Of a stretch of DNA of 64,000 nucleotides, positions 43,815-54,528 are shown piece after piece. The first letter of the stretch is position 1. Each line of letters begins with the position of its first letter. The notes beneath the pieces were generated by a model. The model was not told where the DNA came from and ran no database searches. It saw only the letters and a program-made list of their open reading frames with translations. The position numbers and the translations under genes were made by a program. Source of the stretch: an uncultured Bacteroidales bacterium (lineage in GTDB: Bacteria > Bacteroidota > Bacteroidia > Bacteroidales > UBA932); the NCBI GenBank assembly GCA_944325445.1, contig CALVAG010000003.1:62001-126000 (forward strand), given 5' to 3'.

Positions 43815-44954
43815 CTACTCTTTAATGCTGTTGTAAAACTCCATCAGTTCGCCGGCAGCCATGAAAGAGTCCATCTTGCCGTCGAGCACAGCCTCTTCGT
43901 ATTCCTTTAGCTTTTTCTCTATAACGGGGTTTTCGTAAAAGTCGTTTCTGAGTGTTTCGTTTATGCTTTCATACATCCAATAACGGGCCTGCTGGCGGCG
44001 TTTGTGTTCGTAATAGCCGTTCCCCTTTACAAGGGCGAAGTATTCTTCGATAAGTTTTAATATTTCGGGCAGTCCCTCCTTTGTTACGGCCGATGATGTG
44101 ACGGCTGTCGGGACCCAACCCGATTCGGTAGGAGGAAACAGATGAAGGGCATTGGCATAGAGGGCCTTTGCCATGTTGGCCTTGTCTACGTTGTTCCCAT
44201 CGGCTTTTGTTATGGCGATAAGATCGCTCATCTCCATAATGCCCCTTTTGATTCCCTGCAAGTCATCCCCGGCGCCGGAGAGCATGAGCAGAAGAAAGAA
44301 ATCGCTCATCGAATGGACTGCCGTTTCGGACTGTCCCACGCCTACCGTTTCAATGAAAATGACATCGTAGCCTGCCGCTTCGCAGAGTAATATGGTCTCT
44401 CTTGTCTTTCGTGCCACACCTCCGAGCGAACCTGCGCTCGGGCTCGGTCTTATAAAGGCGTTCGGATCGTTGCAGAGCGTTTCCATTCTGGTTTTGTCGC
44501 CCAATATGCTGCCTTTGCTTCTTTCGCTGCTCGGGTCTATTGCCAATACTGCCAACTTGTGCCCCTCGGAGGTGAGGTACTTTCCAAAAGCCTCTATGAA
44601 TGTGCTCTTCCCGGCTCCCGGTACTCCTGTAATGCCTATTCTCATAGAACCCATTTTGGACGAGAGCTGCTGGCAGCGTGCGATTATCCGTCGCGCAATC
44701 TCTCTATGTGACGGCAATTGGCTCTCTACAAGAGTTATGGCTTTTGAAAGGATTGTGGTATTCCCTTCGGTTATCCCCTTTATATATTCATCCGCCGAAA
44801 GCAGGGCAGGTTTCTTTTTGAAAAAGTTTTTCATGTAGGGATTGACTGTAGGTTGCTGTTCAACCCCTTCATTTACAAAAAGTGCGCTGTCGTGATGGCA
44901 ATCTCCCTTAGGAGGCCACTCCCCGGTGGTGATATTCTGATTCTTTTCGTTCAT
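43815..44954 (-). CDS. meaB: Methylmalonyl-CoA mutase-associated GTPase MeaB (ArgK family)
   Basis: 379 residues. The G3E-type GTPase domain has the P-loop GVPGAGKSTF at about 110-119, DPSSERSKGSILGDKTRM at about 143-160, FIETVGVGQSE (about 202) and the specificity motif TKAD (about 254). MeaB protects and loads the B12-dependent methylmalonyl-CoA mutase used for propionate production. The mutase genes themselves are not in the window. An N-terminal extension of about 60 residues is rich in polar residues. It lies between the DUF1573 protein (14 bp) and the permease (3 bp). Confidence 0.95.
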   Translation of the reverse strand: MNEKNQNITTGEWPPKGDCHHDSALFVNEGVEQQPTVNPYMKNFFKKKPALLSADEYIKGITEGNTTILSKAITLVESQLPSHREIARRIIARCQQLSSKMGSMRIGITGVPGAGKSTFIEAFGKYLTSEGHKLAVLAIDPSSERSKGSILGDKTRMETLCNDPNAFIRPSPSAGSLGGVARKTRETILLCEAAGYDVIFIETVGVGQSETAVHSMSDFFLLLMLSGAGDDLQGIKRGIMEMSDLIAITKADGNNVDKANMAKALYANALHLFPPTESGWVPTAVTSSAVTKEGLPEILKLIEEYFALVKGNGYYEHKRRQQARYWMYESINETLRNDFYENPVIEKKLKEYEEAVLDGKMDSFMAAGELMEFYNSIKE

Positions 44955-44968
44955 GGTCTTCTATTTAA

Positions 44969-46054
44969 TTATTCTGTCTCAATTGCAACAAACAGGTTTA
45001 CCAGAGGACGTTTGGGCGAATTTGTAACAAGTGTTATCGTATATATTTTTTCCCCAGATATTCCGCCGGTGTCGATCCTTGCCTTGATTTCGAAATTTTC
45101 GCCAGGTCTTATCTCTTCCTGCGGATATTCGATTTCAAACTTGTCTCCGTTCGTATCCGCTTTGTGTATCACCAGATTGCCGGCTCCCGTATTTCTCAGG
45201 CTGAAGACTCCCTCGGCGACGGCTCCGCGTTTCAGGTTCAGCGTAACCGAGCTGTTCCTTGCCAGAATCATGGAACCGCTGTTTTTCTCTTCTGCAGTCA
45301 GGCTGGATATGTCGTCTATAATCATGCAGTTGATTTTAAGTCGCGTATCCGCCTTCACGCCATTGCATACAAGGGTTGCGGAATATGCGGTATTGCCCCA
45401 GTGCAAGGCCTCTCTGGTGTCTATCCTGTACGTTATTTCGCCGACTTCCCCGGCTTCTATTATGGCGGGACTGGCCTTTAGCGACAATCCTTTATCCATA
45501 TCCGCGAACTTCACTTCAACTGCCTTTTGAGAAAAGTTCGCAATGGAAATGCTTCCCGATTTGGCATATCCCTGTTCTATCTGTCCGGCTCCTATATTGT
45601 TTTTCATTATGCCAAGCGGCCCGACAGTTATGGGGAACAGCTCTTTTAAGGATTTCTCCTTTTCGTAGGCGATGCCGCTTATTCTCAATATCACAGGTTT
45701 TCTGCTTGCAGAGGTGTAGACCGTAATGTTCTTTTCGAACGGATAGGGGCCCTGGTCGTTGAGGTATGTGACCTTTATTTCCCCCTTTTCGCCGGGCATT
45801 ATCGGTTTTTTAGGCCATTCCGGCTGGGCGCATCCGCATGATGAGATAATATTGTTTATAACCACCGGCTTTTGGGATACATTGGTGAATTCGAACGTGC
45901 ATTGCCGCTCTCCGTCGTTTATGGAGATCTTGCCGAAGTTGTGTATGGTCTTATTAAACTTGAGTGCGCTGTCGAATCCTGTCTGTCCATATGAAAATGA
46001 GATAAATAGCAGGGCCGACAATGCAGTCGCCGTTATATTTTTCAAAAATCTCAT
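44969..46054 (-). CDS. Secreted DUF1573 protein with Ig-like repeats
   Basis: 361 residues from the ATG at 46054. A signal peptide (about 1-23, ending SYGQ) is followed by three to four beta-sandwich modules. DUF1573-type sequences HNFGKISINDGERQCTFEFTN and IISSCGCAQPEWPKKPIMPGE lie in the first module (key residues: the SCGC pair). The role of this family is unknown; it is found mainly in Bacteroidota and is probably periplasmic or surface-exposed. It diverges from the M16 peptidase gene. Confidence 0.88.
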   Translation of the reverse strand: MRFLKNITATALSALLFISFSYGQTGFDSALKFNKTIHNFGKISINDGERQCTFEFTNVSQKPVVINNIISSCGCAQPEWPKKPIMPGEKGEIKVTYLNDQGPYPFEKNITVYTSASRKPVILRISGIAYEKEKSLKELFPITVGPLGIMKNNIGAGQIEQGYAKSGSISIANFSQKAVEVKFADMDKGLSLKASPAIIEAGEVGEITYRIDTREALHWGNTAYSATLVCNGVKADTRLKINCMIIDDISSLTAEEKNSGSMILARNSSVTLNLKRGAVAEGVFSLRNTGAGNLVIHKADTNGDKFEIEYPQEEIRPGENFEIKARIDTGGISGEKIYTITLVTNSPKRPLVNLFVAIETE

Positions 46055-46070
46055 TGCGCTAAAGTTTTTG

Positions 46071-46078
46071 CAAATATA
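46071..46078 (-). promoter_or_regulatory. Candidate -7 box of the DUF1573-meaB-permease operon
   Basis: TATATTTG on the minus strand, 16 bp before the start codon at 46054. No clear -33 box. Confidence 0.4.
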
Positions 46079-46093
46079 TAACATATATTTTAT

Positions 46094-46101
46094 TAAATTT
46101 G
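46094..46101 (+). promoter_or_regulatory. Candidate -7 box of the M16 peptidase gene
   Basis: TAAATTTG matches TAnnTTTG, 24 bp before the ATG at 46126. It is divergent from the box at 46071-46078. Confidence 0.5.
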
Positions 46102-46125
46102 CTCGGTTTTAAACATTTATTTCGT

Positions 46126-49050
46126 ATGAAAAGCAACATGAAAATCATTAGAAACCTCTTGATGATTGCAATAATGATACCTCTTATTGCAGCGTGCGGC
46201 AAGTATGATTACAAGACCGTGGAGGGAGACCCTATGAATACCAGAATCTACACGCTGGACAATGGGCTGAAGGTATATTTGAGTGTAAATAAGGAGGAGC
46301 CGAGAATCCAGACTTATATCGCGGTCAGAGTCGGCGGGAAGAACGATCCAGCGGAGAACACAGGCCTGGCGCACTATTTCGAGCATCTGATGTTCAAGGG
46401 TACCGAACAGTTCGGCACTCAGAATTATGCTCTGGAAAAACCTCTCCTCGATTCCATAGAGGCCAAATTCGAATATTACGGCACGCTTGAAGACGAAGCT
46501 GAACGCAATGCCGTTTATGCGGAGATAGACAGTCTTTCTTACGAAGCTTCCAAAATTGCAATTCCCAACGAGTATGACAAACTCATGGCGGCCATAGGCG
46601 CGAAGGGAACCAATGCCTATACGGGATACGATATGACTGTTTATACCGAGGATATTCCTTCGAATCAGGTGGAAAACTGGGCCAAAATCCAGGCAGACCG
46701 TTTCAAACATAATGTAATCAGGGGCTTCCATACCGAGCTGGAGACGGTGTATGAGGAGAAGAACATGTCTCTTACCAGCGACGGCAGAAAGGTTCTGGAG
46801 GCTGTAAGCAATGAACTCTTCAAGAACCACCCTTACGGGCAGCAGACGATACTCGGCACTCAGGAGCATCTGAAAAACCCTTCAATTACGAAGATCAAGG
46901 AGTATTACAAGAACTGGTACGTTCCCAACAATATGGCAGTCTGCATGTCCGGTGATTTCGACCCGGATGCGGTAATCGCAACTATAGACAAATATTTCGG
47001 GGATATGATCCCTAACGGGAATCTGCAGAAACTGCAGTTCGAGCCCGAACAGCCCATCGAATCTCCCGTAGAGAGGGATGTTTACGGTCTGGAGTCTGAA
47101 TTCGTGACTTTGGCATGGCGTTTCGACGGGGCAAATTCACCGCAGATGGATACCCTTACAATTCTCTCCGACATGCTCAACAACGGATATGCAGGCCTGA
47201 TAGACTTGAACCTGAATCAGGCGCAGAAAGTGCTGGGAGCTTCGGCATTCAATTACGTTCAGGCGGATTATACGCAGTTTATCGTATCTGCAAATCCCAA
47301 GGAGGGGCAGACTCTGGATCAGGTAAGGGAGCTGTTGCTCGAGCAGATAGATCTGCTTAAAAAGGGTGAGTTCGATGAGTCTCTGCTTCAGGCAACAATA
47401 AATAACTATAAGAAGAATGAGATGCGTGCACTCGAATCGAATGCCGCACGGGCAAATGCCTTTGTGGAGGCTTTCATCAACGATGTTCCGTGGGAGCGCG
47501 AAGTCGGGGAGCTCGACAGGCTCGCAGCCCTTACCAAAGATGATATCGTAAGGTTCGCAAATATCCATTTTAAGGATAATTATGTGATAGTGAACAAACT
47601 CGAAGGCGAAGACACATCTGTGAAGAAAATCGCGAAACCCCAGATAACCCCTATCTTTACAAACAGGGATACCGCAAGCCTTTTCCTCAAGCAGATCCAG
47701 GCATCAGCCGTAACGCCTATCGAACCGGTATTCCTCGATTATGAAAAGGATTTGCAGAAGCTGACTTCCGACAAGGGGCTCGAGATTCTCTACAAACAGA
47801 ATACTGCGAACGGACTCTTCACCCTCGTGTACAATTATGAGTTCGGAACGAATGACGATCCTATGCTGGAAGTTGCAGATACCTATTCATATTACCTCGG
47901 AACAAGTAAATACAGCGTAGAGGAGCTCAATGCAAAACTTTACGACCTTGCCTGCAATGTAAACGTAATGGTGGGCAGTGACGAGACCCGCGTTATAATT
48001 TCCGGCCTGAGCGAGAATATGGCCGAGGCCGCAAAGCTTTATGAAGAGATGGTTACAGACTATCAGCCGGATGAGGAGGCCCTCGAAAACATGAAGGCGG
48101 ACTATAAAAAATCCCGTGAGAATGCGAAACTGAGCCAGGATGCGAATTTCGGGATGCTACAGTATTACCTCATCTATGGCGAGAAGAATCCTGCAAACAC
48201 CACCTTCTCCAATGCAGAGCTCGACAGGGTCACTTCCGGCGAACTTCTGGACAAATTCAAGATGCTGGGCGAGTATGACCATACGGTCCTCTATTACGGC
48301 CCTGAATCAGCCGAGGCTCTGGTGGACTTCATAAACAGGGAGCATAAGGTGGCCGCTTCTCTCAAGGAATTCGAGAGCGACAAGAAGATCAAGGCGCAGC
48401 AGGTAAAGGAGAACAGGGTATATATAGCTCCTTATGATGCAAAACAGATTTACATGTATTCATATTCATGTACCGGCGAGACTTATGATCTGGCAAAGAC
48501 TCCGATTATAAAAATGTATGACGAGTACTTCGGAGGCGGAATGAACAGCATAGTGTTCCAGGAGATGAGGGAGGCAAGGGGCCTTGCATATTCAGCCCAG
48601 GCTGCATACCGTCTTTCCGGCAATGAAAAGGATGACCCGTATGTATATTTTTCATTTATCGCAACCCAGAACGACAAGATGATGGATGCGATAACCGCTT
48701 TCGACGGGATTATAAACGATATGCCGCAGTCCGAGGCTGCCTTCGATATCGCAAAAGAGAATATCATCGCAAACATCCGCACCCAGAGAATAACCAAGAT
48801 GAATGTTCTGTGGAACTATATTGCGGCCCGCAAACTCGGTCTCGATGAAGACAGCAGGAGAATCATCTACGAACAGGTACAGGACCTTACGTTGGACGAT
48901 GTCGTGAAATTCCAGCAGGAGGTTGTCAAGGACCGTAAATACTACATAGGCATATTGGGGGATGAGAAGGAACTCGATATGAAGAGGCTCGGTGACGGCA
49001 CTTATGGCAAGGTCATACGCCTCTCTGCAAAAGATATTTTTGGTTACTAA
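46126..49050 (+). CDS. M16 family zinc metallopeptidase, lipoprotein
   Basis: 974 residues. A short signal peptide with lipobox LIAAC (Cys about residue 24) predicts a lipoprotein. The first M16 domain has the inverted zinc motif HYFEH (His83, Glu86, His87) and a downstream glutamate in TVYEEKNM. Later domains (about 230-930) follow the four-domain pitrilysin-like layout, with the second half catalytically empty. Such enzymes degrade peptides in a closed chamber. The start may be the ATG at 46126 or 46138; codons before 46126 lie at the promoter. It is monocistronic, with a separate promoter for the next gene inside its end. Confidence 0.94.
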   Translation: MKSNMKIIRNLLMIAIMIPLIAACGKYDYKTVEGDPMNTRIYTLDNGLKVYLSVNKEEPRIQTYIAVRVGGKNDPAENTGLAHYFEHLMFKGTEQFGTQNYALEKPLLDSIEAKFEYYGTLEDEAERNAVYAEIDSLSYEASKIAIPNEYDKLMAAIGAKGTNAYTGYDMTVYTEDIPSNQVENWAKIQADRFKHNVIRGFHTELETVYEEKNMSLTSDGRKVLEAVSNELFKNHPYGQQTILGTQEHLKNPSITKIKEYYKNWYVPNNMAVCMSGDFDPDAVIATIDKYFGDMIPNGNLQKLQFEPEQPIESPVERDVYGLESEFVTLAWRFDGANSPQMDTLTILSDMLNNGYAGLIDLNLNQAQKVLGASAFNYVQADYTQFIVSANPKEGQTLDQVRELLLEQIDLLKKGEFDESLLQATINNYKKNEMRALESNAARANAFVEAFINDVPWEREVGELDRLAALTKDDIVRFANIHFKDNYVIVNKLEGEDTSVKKIAKPQITPIFTNRDTASLFLKQIQASAVTPIEPVFLDYEKDLQKLTSDKGLEILYKQNTANGLFTLVYNYEFGTNDDPMLEVADTYSYYLGTSKYSVEELNAKLYDLACNVNVMVGSDETRVIISGLSENMAEAAKLYEEMVTDYQPDEEALENMKADYKKSRENAKLSQDANFGMLQYYLIYGEKNPANTTFSNAELDRVTSGELLDKFKMLGEYDHTVLYYGPESAEALVDFINREHKVAASLKEFESDKKIKAQQVKENRVYIAPYDAKQIYMYSYSCTGETYDLAKTPIIKMYDEYFGGGMNSIVFQEMREARGLAYSAQAAYRLSGNEKDDPYVYFSFIATQNDKMMDAITAFDGIINDMPQSEAAFDIAKENIIANIRTQRITKMNVLWNYIAARKLGLDEDSRRIIYEQVQDLTLDDVVKFQQEVVKDRKYYIGILGDEKELDMKRLGDGTYGKVIRLSAKDIFGY

Positions 49051-49070
49051 TATAGTTGGTATTATATTTG
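49039..49070 (+). promoter_or_regulatory. Ferredoxin promoter
   Basis: TTTG (49039-49042), 20 bases, TATATTTG (49063-49070). It is an exact consensus match, beginning within the last codons of the M16 gene. Confidence 0.8.
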
Positions 49071-49112
49071 CGTGTTTTTTAACAATAACATAAACAAATT
49101 AACACTTAGATT

Positions 49113-49280
49113 ATGGCTTACAAAATTACTGAAGATTGCGCAGCATGCGGAACTTGCGCAGGTGAATGTCCTGTAGGTGCTATTTCTGCAGGCGATATTT
49201 ATAAGATCGATCCCAACATGTGTACAGATTGCGGTACATGTGCAGATGCTTGTCCTGTAGGTGCTATAGTACAAGCCTAA
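49113..49280 (+). CDS. Small 2[4Fe-4S] ferredoxin
   Basis: 55 residues, starting MAYKITEDCAACGTC. Two CxxCxxCxxxCP motifs (residues 9-20 and 38-49 approximately) each bind a 4Fe-4S cluster together with the last cysteine of the other. It is a low-potential electron carrier, as in clostridial ferredoxins, likely serving pyruvate:ferredoxin oxidoreductase or hydrogenase. It has its own strong promoter and a terminator, suggesting high, independent expression. Confidence 0.97.
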   Translation: MAYKITEDCAACGTCAGECPVGAISAGDIYKIDPNMCTDCGTCADACPVGAIVQA

Positions 49281-49300
49281 CCGGGAGTCATTCGAATTGA

Positions 49301-49340
49301 AAAAGGGATGTGTCGAATATAGTTTGATGCATCCCTTTTA
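49301..49340 (+). terminator. Terminator after ferredoxin
   Basis: AAAAGGGATG (49301-49310) pairs with CATCCCTTTT (49330-49339) across a 19-base loop. Confidence 0.75.
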
Positions 49341-49341
49341 G

Positions 49342-49373
49342 TTTAGATGTCTCGAAAATAATAGTTATCTTTG
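49342..49373 (+). promoter_or_regulatory. secA promoter
   Basis: TTTA (49342-49345), 20 bases, TATCTTTG (49366-49373), 31 bp before the secA ATG. Confidence 0.65.
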
Positions 49374-49404
49374 CCCGATGTTGAAATTTTAAGTGTAAGA
49401 AGAT

Positions 49405-52400
49405 ATGTCGTTTTCAAGTCTGTTAAAAAAGATATTCGGTTCAAAGGCCGACAGGGATTTAAAGGAACTCAACCCTATACTCGACAAAATACTGGAGTCA
49501 TATAAAAGGATAGATGCCCTTACGGATGATCAGCTCAGAGCTGAGAGTGCAAGGATAAAGGGGGTGATAAGGGATTATATCGCCGAGGATGAGTCTAAGA
49601 AAAAGGAGTTGAGAGCGAAACTGGAGGATTTGGATATTTCCGCCGATGAAAAAGAGAAATTGGCGACGGAAGTGGACAAACTTGCCAAAAAAATCGATTC
49701 AAAAATCGAAGAGGTGCTCATGCAGGTACTTCCCGACGCTTTTGCAGTGATGAAATCCACGGCGCGCCGCTTCAAGGAGAACCCTACTATTACCGTTACG
49801 GCTACCGAAGCGGACCGCGAGTTGGCCGCCGGCCATGATTTCGTCACAATCGAAGGTGACAAGGCTGTCTGGAAGAATTCGTGGATGGCAGGAGGAAACA
49901 GAATTACCTGGGATATGGTCCACTATGACGTACAGCTCATAGGCGGTATAGTGCTGCATCAGGGAAAAATTGCGGAAATGGCTACCGGCGAGGGTAAAAC
50001 CCTTGTGGCAACCCTGCCTGTATTTTTGAATGCGCTTGCCGGAAAAGGGGTGCATGTGGTTACTGTGAACGATTACCTTTCCAAGCGTGACTCGGAGTGG
50101 ATGGGCCCCCTATACCAGTTCCACGGGCTTAAGGTGGACTGCATAGACAAGCATCAGCCCAATTCGGAAGGGAGAAAGGCGGCCTACAGGGCGGATATAA
50201 CGTTCGGAACAAACAATGAGTTCGGTTTCGACTACCTCAGGGACAACATGGCCATAGACATTGAGGATCTGGTGCAGAAAAAACACCATTACGCGATTGT
50301 GGACGAGGTAGACTCCGTCCTAATCGACGATGCGAGAACCCCTCTTATCATTTCCGGTCCGGTACCCAAGGGGGATGACCAGCAATTCGCGGAGTATAAA
50401 CCATATATAGAGAGACTCTATAATCTGCAGCGTGCAGATGTCACAAAATTGCTCAACGAGGCAAAGGCGCTGATTGCTGCCGGCAACGAACAGGAGGGCG
50501 GCAAAATACTTTTGAGGGCGCACAAGGGACTTCCGAGGTACAATCCTCTTATAAAATATCTCAGCGAGCCTGGTATCAAGCAATTGCTGCTCAATACGGA
50601 AAATTATTACATGCAGGATAACAACAAGCATATGCATGTCATAACTGACGACCTCTATTTTGTTATAGACGAAAAGCAAAAGAGCGTCGAGCTTACCGAT
50701 AAAGGCCATGAACAGCTGGCCAAGAATTTGAGCGACAGTAAATTCTTTATACTTCCTGATGTGGGAAGCGAGATTTCGGAATTGGAAAAATCGGATCTGG
50801 CTCCGGAAGAGAAGCAGCGCAAAAAGGACGAGCTTCTTTCGGAATATGCGCTCAAATCCGAAAGGGTGCATACGGTGAACCAGCTGTTAAAGGCATACAC
50901 GATGTTCGAGAAGGATGTGGAGTATGTGACTATCGACAATAAAATCAAGATAGTGGATGAGCAGACAGGCCGTATTCTCGAAGGCAGGCGCTATTCCGAC
51001 GGATTGCATCAGGCGATAGAGGCAAAGGAGAATGTAAAGGTGGAGGCCGCTACCCAAACATTTGCGACCATTACCCTTCAGAATTATTTTAGGATGTACC
51101 ATAAGCTCGCCGGTATGACAGGTACTGCGATAACCGAAGCGGGCGAGTTCTGGACGATATACAAGCTCGATGTAGTTACCATCCCTACGAATAAACCGGT
51201 GATAAGGGTGGATAATGATGACCTTATCTACCGTACGAAAAAGGAGAAATACAATGCCGTCATAGACGAGATCGTAGCTCTCAGGGAGGCCGGACGGCCT
51301 GTGCTTGTGGGTACTACGTCCGTGGAAATATCGGAATTGCTGAGCAGGATGTTGAAGTTGCGCGGCATCAAACACAATGTGCTGAATGCCAAGCAGCATG
51401 CCAAAGAGGCGGAGATAGTGGCCGAGGCCGGAAGAGCGGGTGCCGTTACGATTGCAACCAATATGGCCGGCCGTGGAACGGATATCAAGCTGGGCGACGG
51501 CGTAAAGGAAGCGGGCGGACTTGCGATTATAGGTACGGCAAGGCACGACAGCCGCCGTGTAGACCGTCAGTTGCGCGGACGTGCCGGACGTCAGGGAGAC
51601 CCGGGTTCATCTACATTCTATATTTCGCTCGAAGATGATCTGATGCGTCTTTTCGGTGCCGACAGGATAGCCAAAATCGTAGACAGGATGGGAGGAATGA
51701 GCGAAGGCGAGGCGATTCATCATCCTATGTTGTCGAGCGCGGTGGAAAGGGCCCAGAGAAAAGTCGAGGAGAACAATTTCGGAATAAGGAAGAGATTGCT
51801 GGAGTATGACGACGTGATGAATTCGCAGCGCGAGGTCATTTATACCAGAAGGAGAAATGCGCTCTACGGCGAGAGAATCGACGTGGATTTGAAAAATATG
51901 ATTTCGGACTTTTCAGAAAGTTTTGCGGAAAATTATTTCGGCGGTGACTATGCTGCGTTTTCCTATGAACTTATGAGGCAGCTTACCATGGTGCCTTCCA
52001 TAAGCGAAGCCGAATTCAAGGATATTTCAAAAGAGGCCCTGGCATCGAAAATTGAGGAGGATATTAAAGACCTGATTGCCCGCAGGGAGGAGAATATCAT
52101 CCGTCAGGCCATGCCGTATATTAAAAATATATACGAGACGCAGAGTGCAAGGTATCAGAATATCGCATTCCCTATAATTGATGGTATGAAGGGAATCAAC
52201 CTTATAGTGAACCTCAAGAAGGCGTACGACAGCAACGGTAAGGAGATTAACAGGGCTATCGCCAAGTCTGTTACGCTTACAATGATAGATGAGCAGTGGA
52301 AGGAGCATTTGCGCGAAATGGATGATTTGAAGCAGTCTGTGCAGAATGCGACTTATGAGCAGAAGGATCCGTTGCTTATCTACAAGTTCGAAAGTTTCAA

Positions 52401-52686
52401 CCTCTTTAAGGAGGTGCTTGAAAAGATAAGCAGGGATGTGATTGCCTTTATGGTACGGGCTCAGCTGCCCATGAAGCAGAACGGAGATGAAACCATACGC
52501 GAACAGAGCGAGAGAAGGCGGACAGACATGAGCCGGATGCAGACAGGCAGAAGGGATCTTGCAACAAATGCAGGCGAGCCCAAATCCAACGCTCCGGTGC
52601 GCGTAGAGAAAAGGGTTGGCAGGAACGATCCGTGCCCTTGCGGAAGCGGAAAGAAGTATAAGAATTGTCACGGTAAAGATTTATAA
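49405..52686 (+). CDS. secA: Preprotein translocase subunit SecA
   Basis: 1093 residues, longer than E. coli SecA (901), as in other Bacteroidota. Walker A is MATGEGKT (Lys198). [20 protein letters not shown] is the DEAD-like Walker B stretch, followed by inserts around 330-480. [12 protein letters not shown] is the helicase motif VI. The C-terminus has the zinc/SecB-binding motif [14 protein letters not shown]. SecA drives unfolded proteins through SecYEG. The stop overlaps the lpdA start by one base (TAATG). Confidence 0.98.
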   Translation: MSFSSLLKKIFGSKADRDLKELNPILDKILESYKRIDALTDDQLRAESARIKGVIRDYIAEDESKKKELRAKLEDLDISADEKEKLATEVDKLAKKIDSKIEEVLMQVLPDAFAVMKSTARRFKENPTITVTATEADRELAAGHDFVTIEGDKAVWKNSWMAGGNRITWDMVHYDVQLIGGIVLHQGKIAEMATGEGKTLVATLPVFLNALAGKGVHVVTVNDYLSKRDSEWMGPLYQFHGLKVDCIDKHQPNSEGRKAAYRADITFGTNNEFGFDYLRDNMAIDIEDLVQKKHHYAIVDEVDSVLIDDARTPLIISGPVPKGDDQQFAEYKPYIERLYNLQRADVTKLLNEAKALIAAGNEQEGGKILLRAHKGLPRYNPLIKYLSEPGIKQLLLNTENYYMQDNNKHMHVITDDLYFVIDEKQKSVELTDKGHEQLAKNLSDSKFFILPDVGSEISELEKSDLAPEEKQRKKDELLSEYALKSERVHTVNQLLKAYTMFEKDVEYVTIDNKIKIVDEQTGRILEGRRYSDGLHQAIEAKENVKVEAATQTFATITLQNYFRMYHKLAGMTGTAITEAGEFWTIYKLDVVTIPTNKPVIRVDNDDLIYRTKKEKYNAVIDEIVALREAGRPVLVGTTSVEISELLSRMLKLRGIKHNVLNAKQHAKEAEIVAEAGRAGAVTIATNMAGRGTDIKLGDGVKEAGGLAIIGTARHDSRRVDRQLRGRAGRQGDPGSSTFYISLEDDLMRLFGADRIAKIVDRMGGMSEGEAIHHPMLSSAVERAQRKVEENNFGIRKRLLEYDDVMNSQREVIYTRRRNALYGERIDVDLKNMISDFSESFAENYFGGDYAAFSYELMRQLTMVPSISEAEFKDISKEALASKIEEDIKDLIARREENIIRQAMPYIKNIYETQSARYQNIAFPIIDGMKGINLIVNLKKAYDSNGKEINRAIAKSVTLTMIDEQWKEHLREMDDLKQSVQNATYEQKDPLLIYKFESFNLFKEVLEKISRDVIAFMVRAQLPMKQNGDETIREQSERRRTDMSRMQTGRRDLATNAGEPKSNAPVRVEKRVGRNDPCPCGSGKKYKNCHGKDL

Positions 52687-54110
52687 TGATGGACAGATTC
52701 GATATAGCCGTTGTAGGAGCAGGACCGGGGGGATATGTCGCTGCGATACGCGCTTCGCAGTTGGGTTTTAAAACTGTTGTCGTGGAACGCGCGGAGCTCG
52801 GCGGCGTATGTCTGAATTGGGGATGTATTCCGACAAAGGCCCTTTTGAAGAGTGCACAGGTTTATAATTACCTCTCCCACCTTGCGGATTACGGACTGGC
52901 GTTATGCTGCAAATCTTCCGTGGGAGATGAGGAGATAGCCGCAGTGCCGCAAATTGAAAAGATAGTGGAGCGGGAAAGAAACGTGGCGGCGACTATGAGC
53001 AAAGGGATAGAGTATCTGTTTAAAAAGAATAAGATTACGGTAGTCAGGGGGCGCGCAACCGTAAAGGCGGCCAATATGCTTGATGTATGCATGGAAGATG
53101 GAAGCCATTGCGAAATTGAAGCATCCCATATCATTCTTGCCACTGGCGCACGGCCCAATTCATTGCCTTTTGCGCCTATAGACGGCGAGCGGATAATCTC
53201 GTACAAAGAGGCACTGGTTCCAAAGAGGCTTCCAAAAAGTCTTGCAGTCATAGGTTCAGGTGCCATAGGGAGCGAGATGGCCTTCTTTTATAAGTCCATG
53301 GGAACCGATGTCACGATAATAGAGTATCTCGACAGGATATTGCCCCTGGAAGATGCGGATGTCTCTGCCCAACTGAGCAGAAATTTCAGAAAAATGGGAA
53401 TGAAGGTTCTGACCTCTGCAAAAGTTACGGCAATCGAGAAAGGGGGGCAGGAGTGCAAAATAACTCTCGAGACAAAAAAGGGGGTGGAGGAACTTGTTGC
53501 CGAACAGGTCCTTTCGGCGGTAGGCGTAGTCCCGAATACCGAAAATCTCGGGCTCGAAGCCTTGGGCATAGAGCTATCCAAGGGCAAGGTTCCGGTAGAC
53601 GAGTATTACAGGACAAAAGTAAACGGAATTTATGCCATAGGCGATATAATCGCAACTCCGGCTTTGGCGCATGTGGCATCTGCCGAGGCGGTGGCGGCAG
53701 TCGGGAAGATTGCTGGACTGGATGTGGAACCCATTGATTATTCAAATATTCCGAGCGCGATATATACCTCTCCAGAGGTTGCATCCGTAGGTATTACCGA
53801 AAAGCATGCGCAGCAGTCCGGGTTGAATTATAAAGTGGCGAAATTTCCCTTCACAGCCTCCGGGAAAGCTACGGCTGCGGGGGAGAGGGACGGCTTTGTC
53901 AAGCTTATATCGGATGCCGATAGCGGCAAAATTCTCGGAGCGCATCTGGTGGGGGCCAATGTTACGGAGATGATTTCCGGTATCATTTTGGCAAAAAGAA
54001 TGGGGGCTTCCGCAAAGGATATAGCCAAGACAGTCCATCCGCATCCTACAATGAGCGAGGCTGTCATGGGGGCGGCAGAGCTTTTATGCGGAGAATGTAT
54101 TCATCTTTGA
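52686..54110 (+). CDS. lpdA: Dihydrolipoyl dehydrogenase
   Basis: 474 residues. This FAD/NAD flavoprotein reoxidises dihydrolipoamide in 2-oxoacid dehydrogenase or glycine cleavage complexes. FAD binding is at VVGAGPGGYVAAIRA (about 9-23). The redox pair is CLNWGC (Cys42, Cys47), and the C-terminal base is in HPHPTMSEAV. Two ATG codons are in frame at the start; the first touches the secA stop. No lipoyl-complex genes are nearby. Confidence 0.95.
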   Translation: MMDRFDIAVVGAGPGGYVAAIRASQLGFKTVVVERAELGGVCLNWGCIPTKALLKSAQVYNYLSHLADYGLALCCKSSVGDEEIAAVPQIEKIVERERNVAATMSKGIEYLFKKNKITVVRGRATVKAANMLDVCMEDGSHCEIEASHIILATGARPNSLPFAPIDGERIISYKEALVPKRLPKSLAVIGSGAIGSEMAFFYKSMGTDVTIIEYLDRILPLEDADVSAQLSRNFRKMGMKVLTSAKVTAIEKGGQECKITLETKKGVEELVAEQVLSAVGVVPNTENLGLEALGIELSKGKVPVDEYYRTKVNGIYAIGDIIATPALAHVASAEAVAAVGKIAGLDVEPIDYSNIPSAIYTSPEVASVGITEKHAQQSGLNYKVAKFPFTASGKATAAGERDGFVKLISDADSGKILGAHLVGANVTEMISGIILAKRMGASAKDIAKTVHPHPTMSEAVMGAAELLCGECIHL

Positions 54111-54138
54111 TAAATAATATTGGATAAAAAATAAGGAT

Positions 54139-54528
54139 ATGGCAAAAAAAAGCGAGGAAAGCGGCTATATAAACGAGATTACCAGAATCTCTTCAGGCGC
54201 GTTGTTTAAAGGAACAGTCATTTCAAAGTCAGATTTAAGGGTAGACGGTGCATTGGAAGGCACTATCCTTCTCGAAGGAAAGCTGGTGCTTGGCGAAAAG
54301 GCAAGAATCAGCGGAACTGTTGTCTGTACAAATGCCGATGTCTGGGGAACCATAGAGGGCGATATATGCGTAAAGGAGAAACTGGAGTTCAAATCGGTTT
54401 CGAATATGAAGGGCAATATCAAGACATCGCAGCTGCATATCGAGGCGGGTGCGCAGTTCAACGGAACGTGCGAGATGATAAGCGATGAGTTTTATGCCGG
54501 ATACTACAACAAATTGCTGGAGGAGTAA
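54139..54528 (+). CDS. Bactofilin (polymer-forming cytoskeletal protein)
   Basis: 129 residues. The central beta-helix has short Gly/Val repeats: GALFKGTVISKSDLRVDGAL, LEGKLVLGEKARISGTV and WGTIEGDICVKEKLEFKSV. Bactofilins self-assemble into filaments used in cell shape and envelope placement. It follows lpdA by 28 bp and meets the glycosylase gene tail to tail with no gap. Confidence 0.92.
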   Translation: MAKKSEESGYINEITRISSGALFKGTVISKSDLRVDGALEGTILLEGKLVLGEKARISGTVVCTNADVWGTIEGDICVKEKLEFKSVSNMKGNIKTSQLHIEAGAQFNGTCEMISDEFYAGYYNKLLEE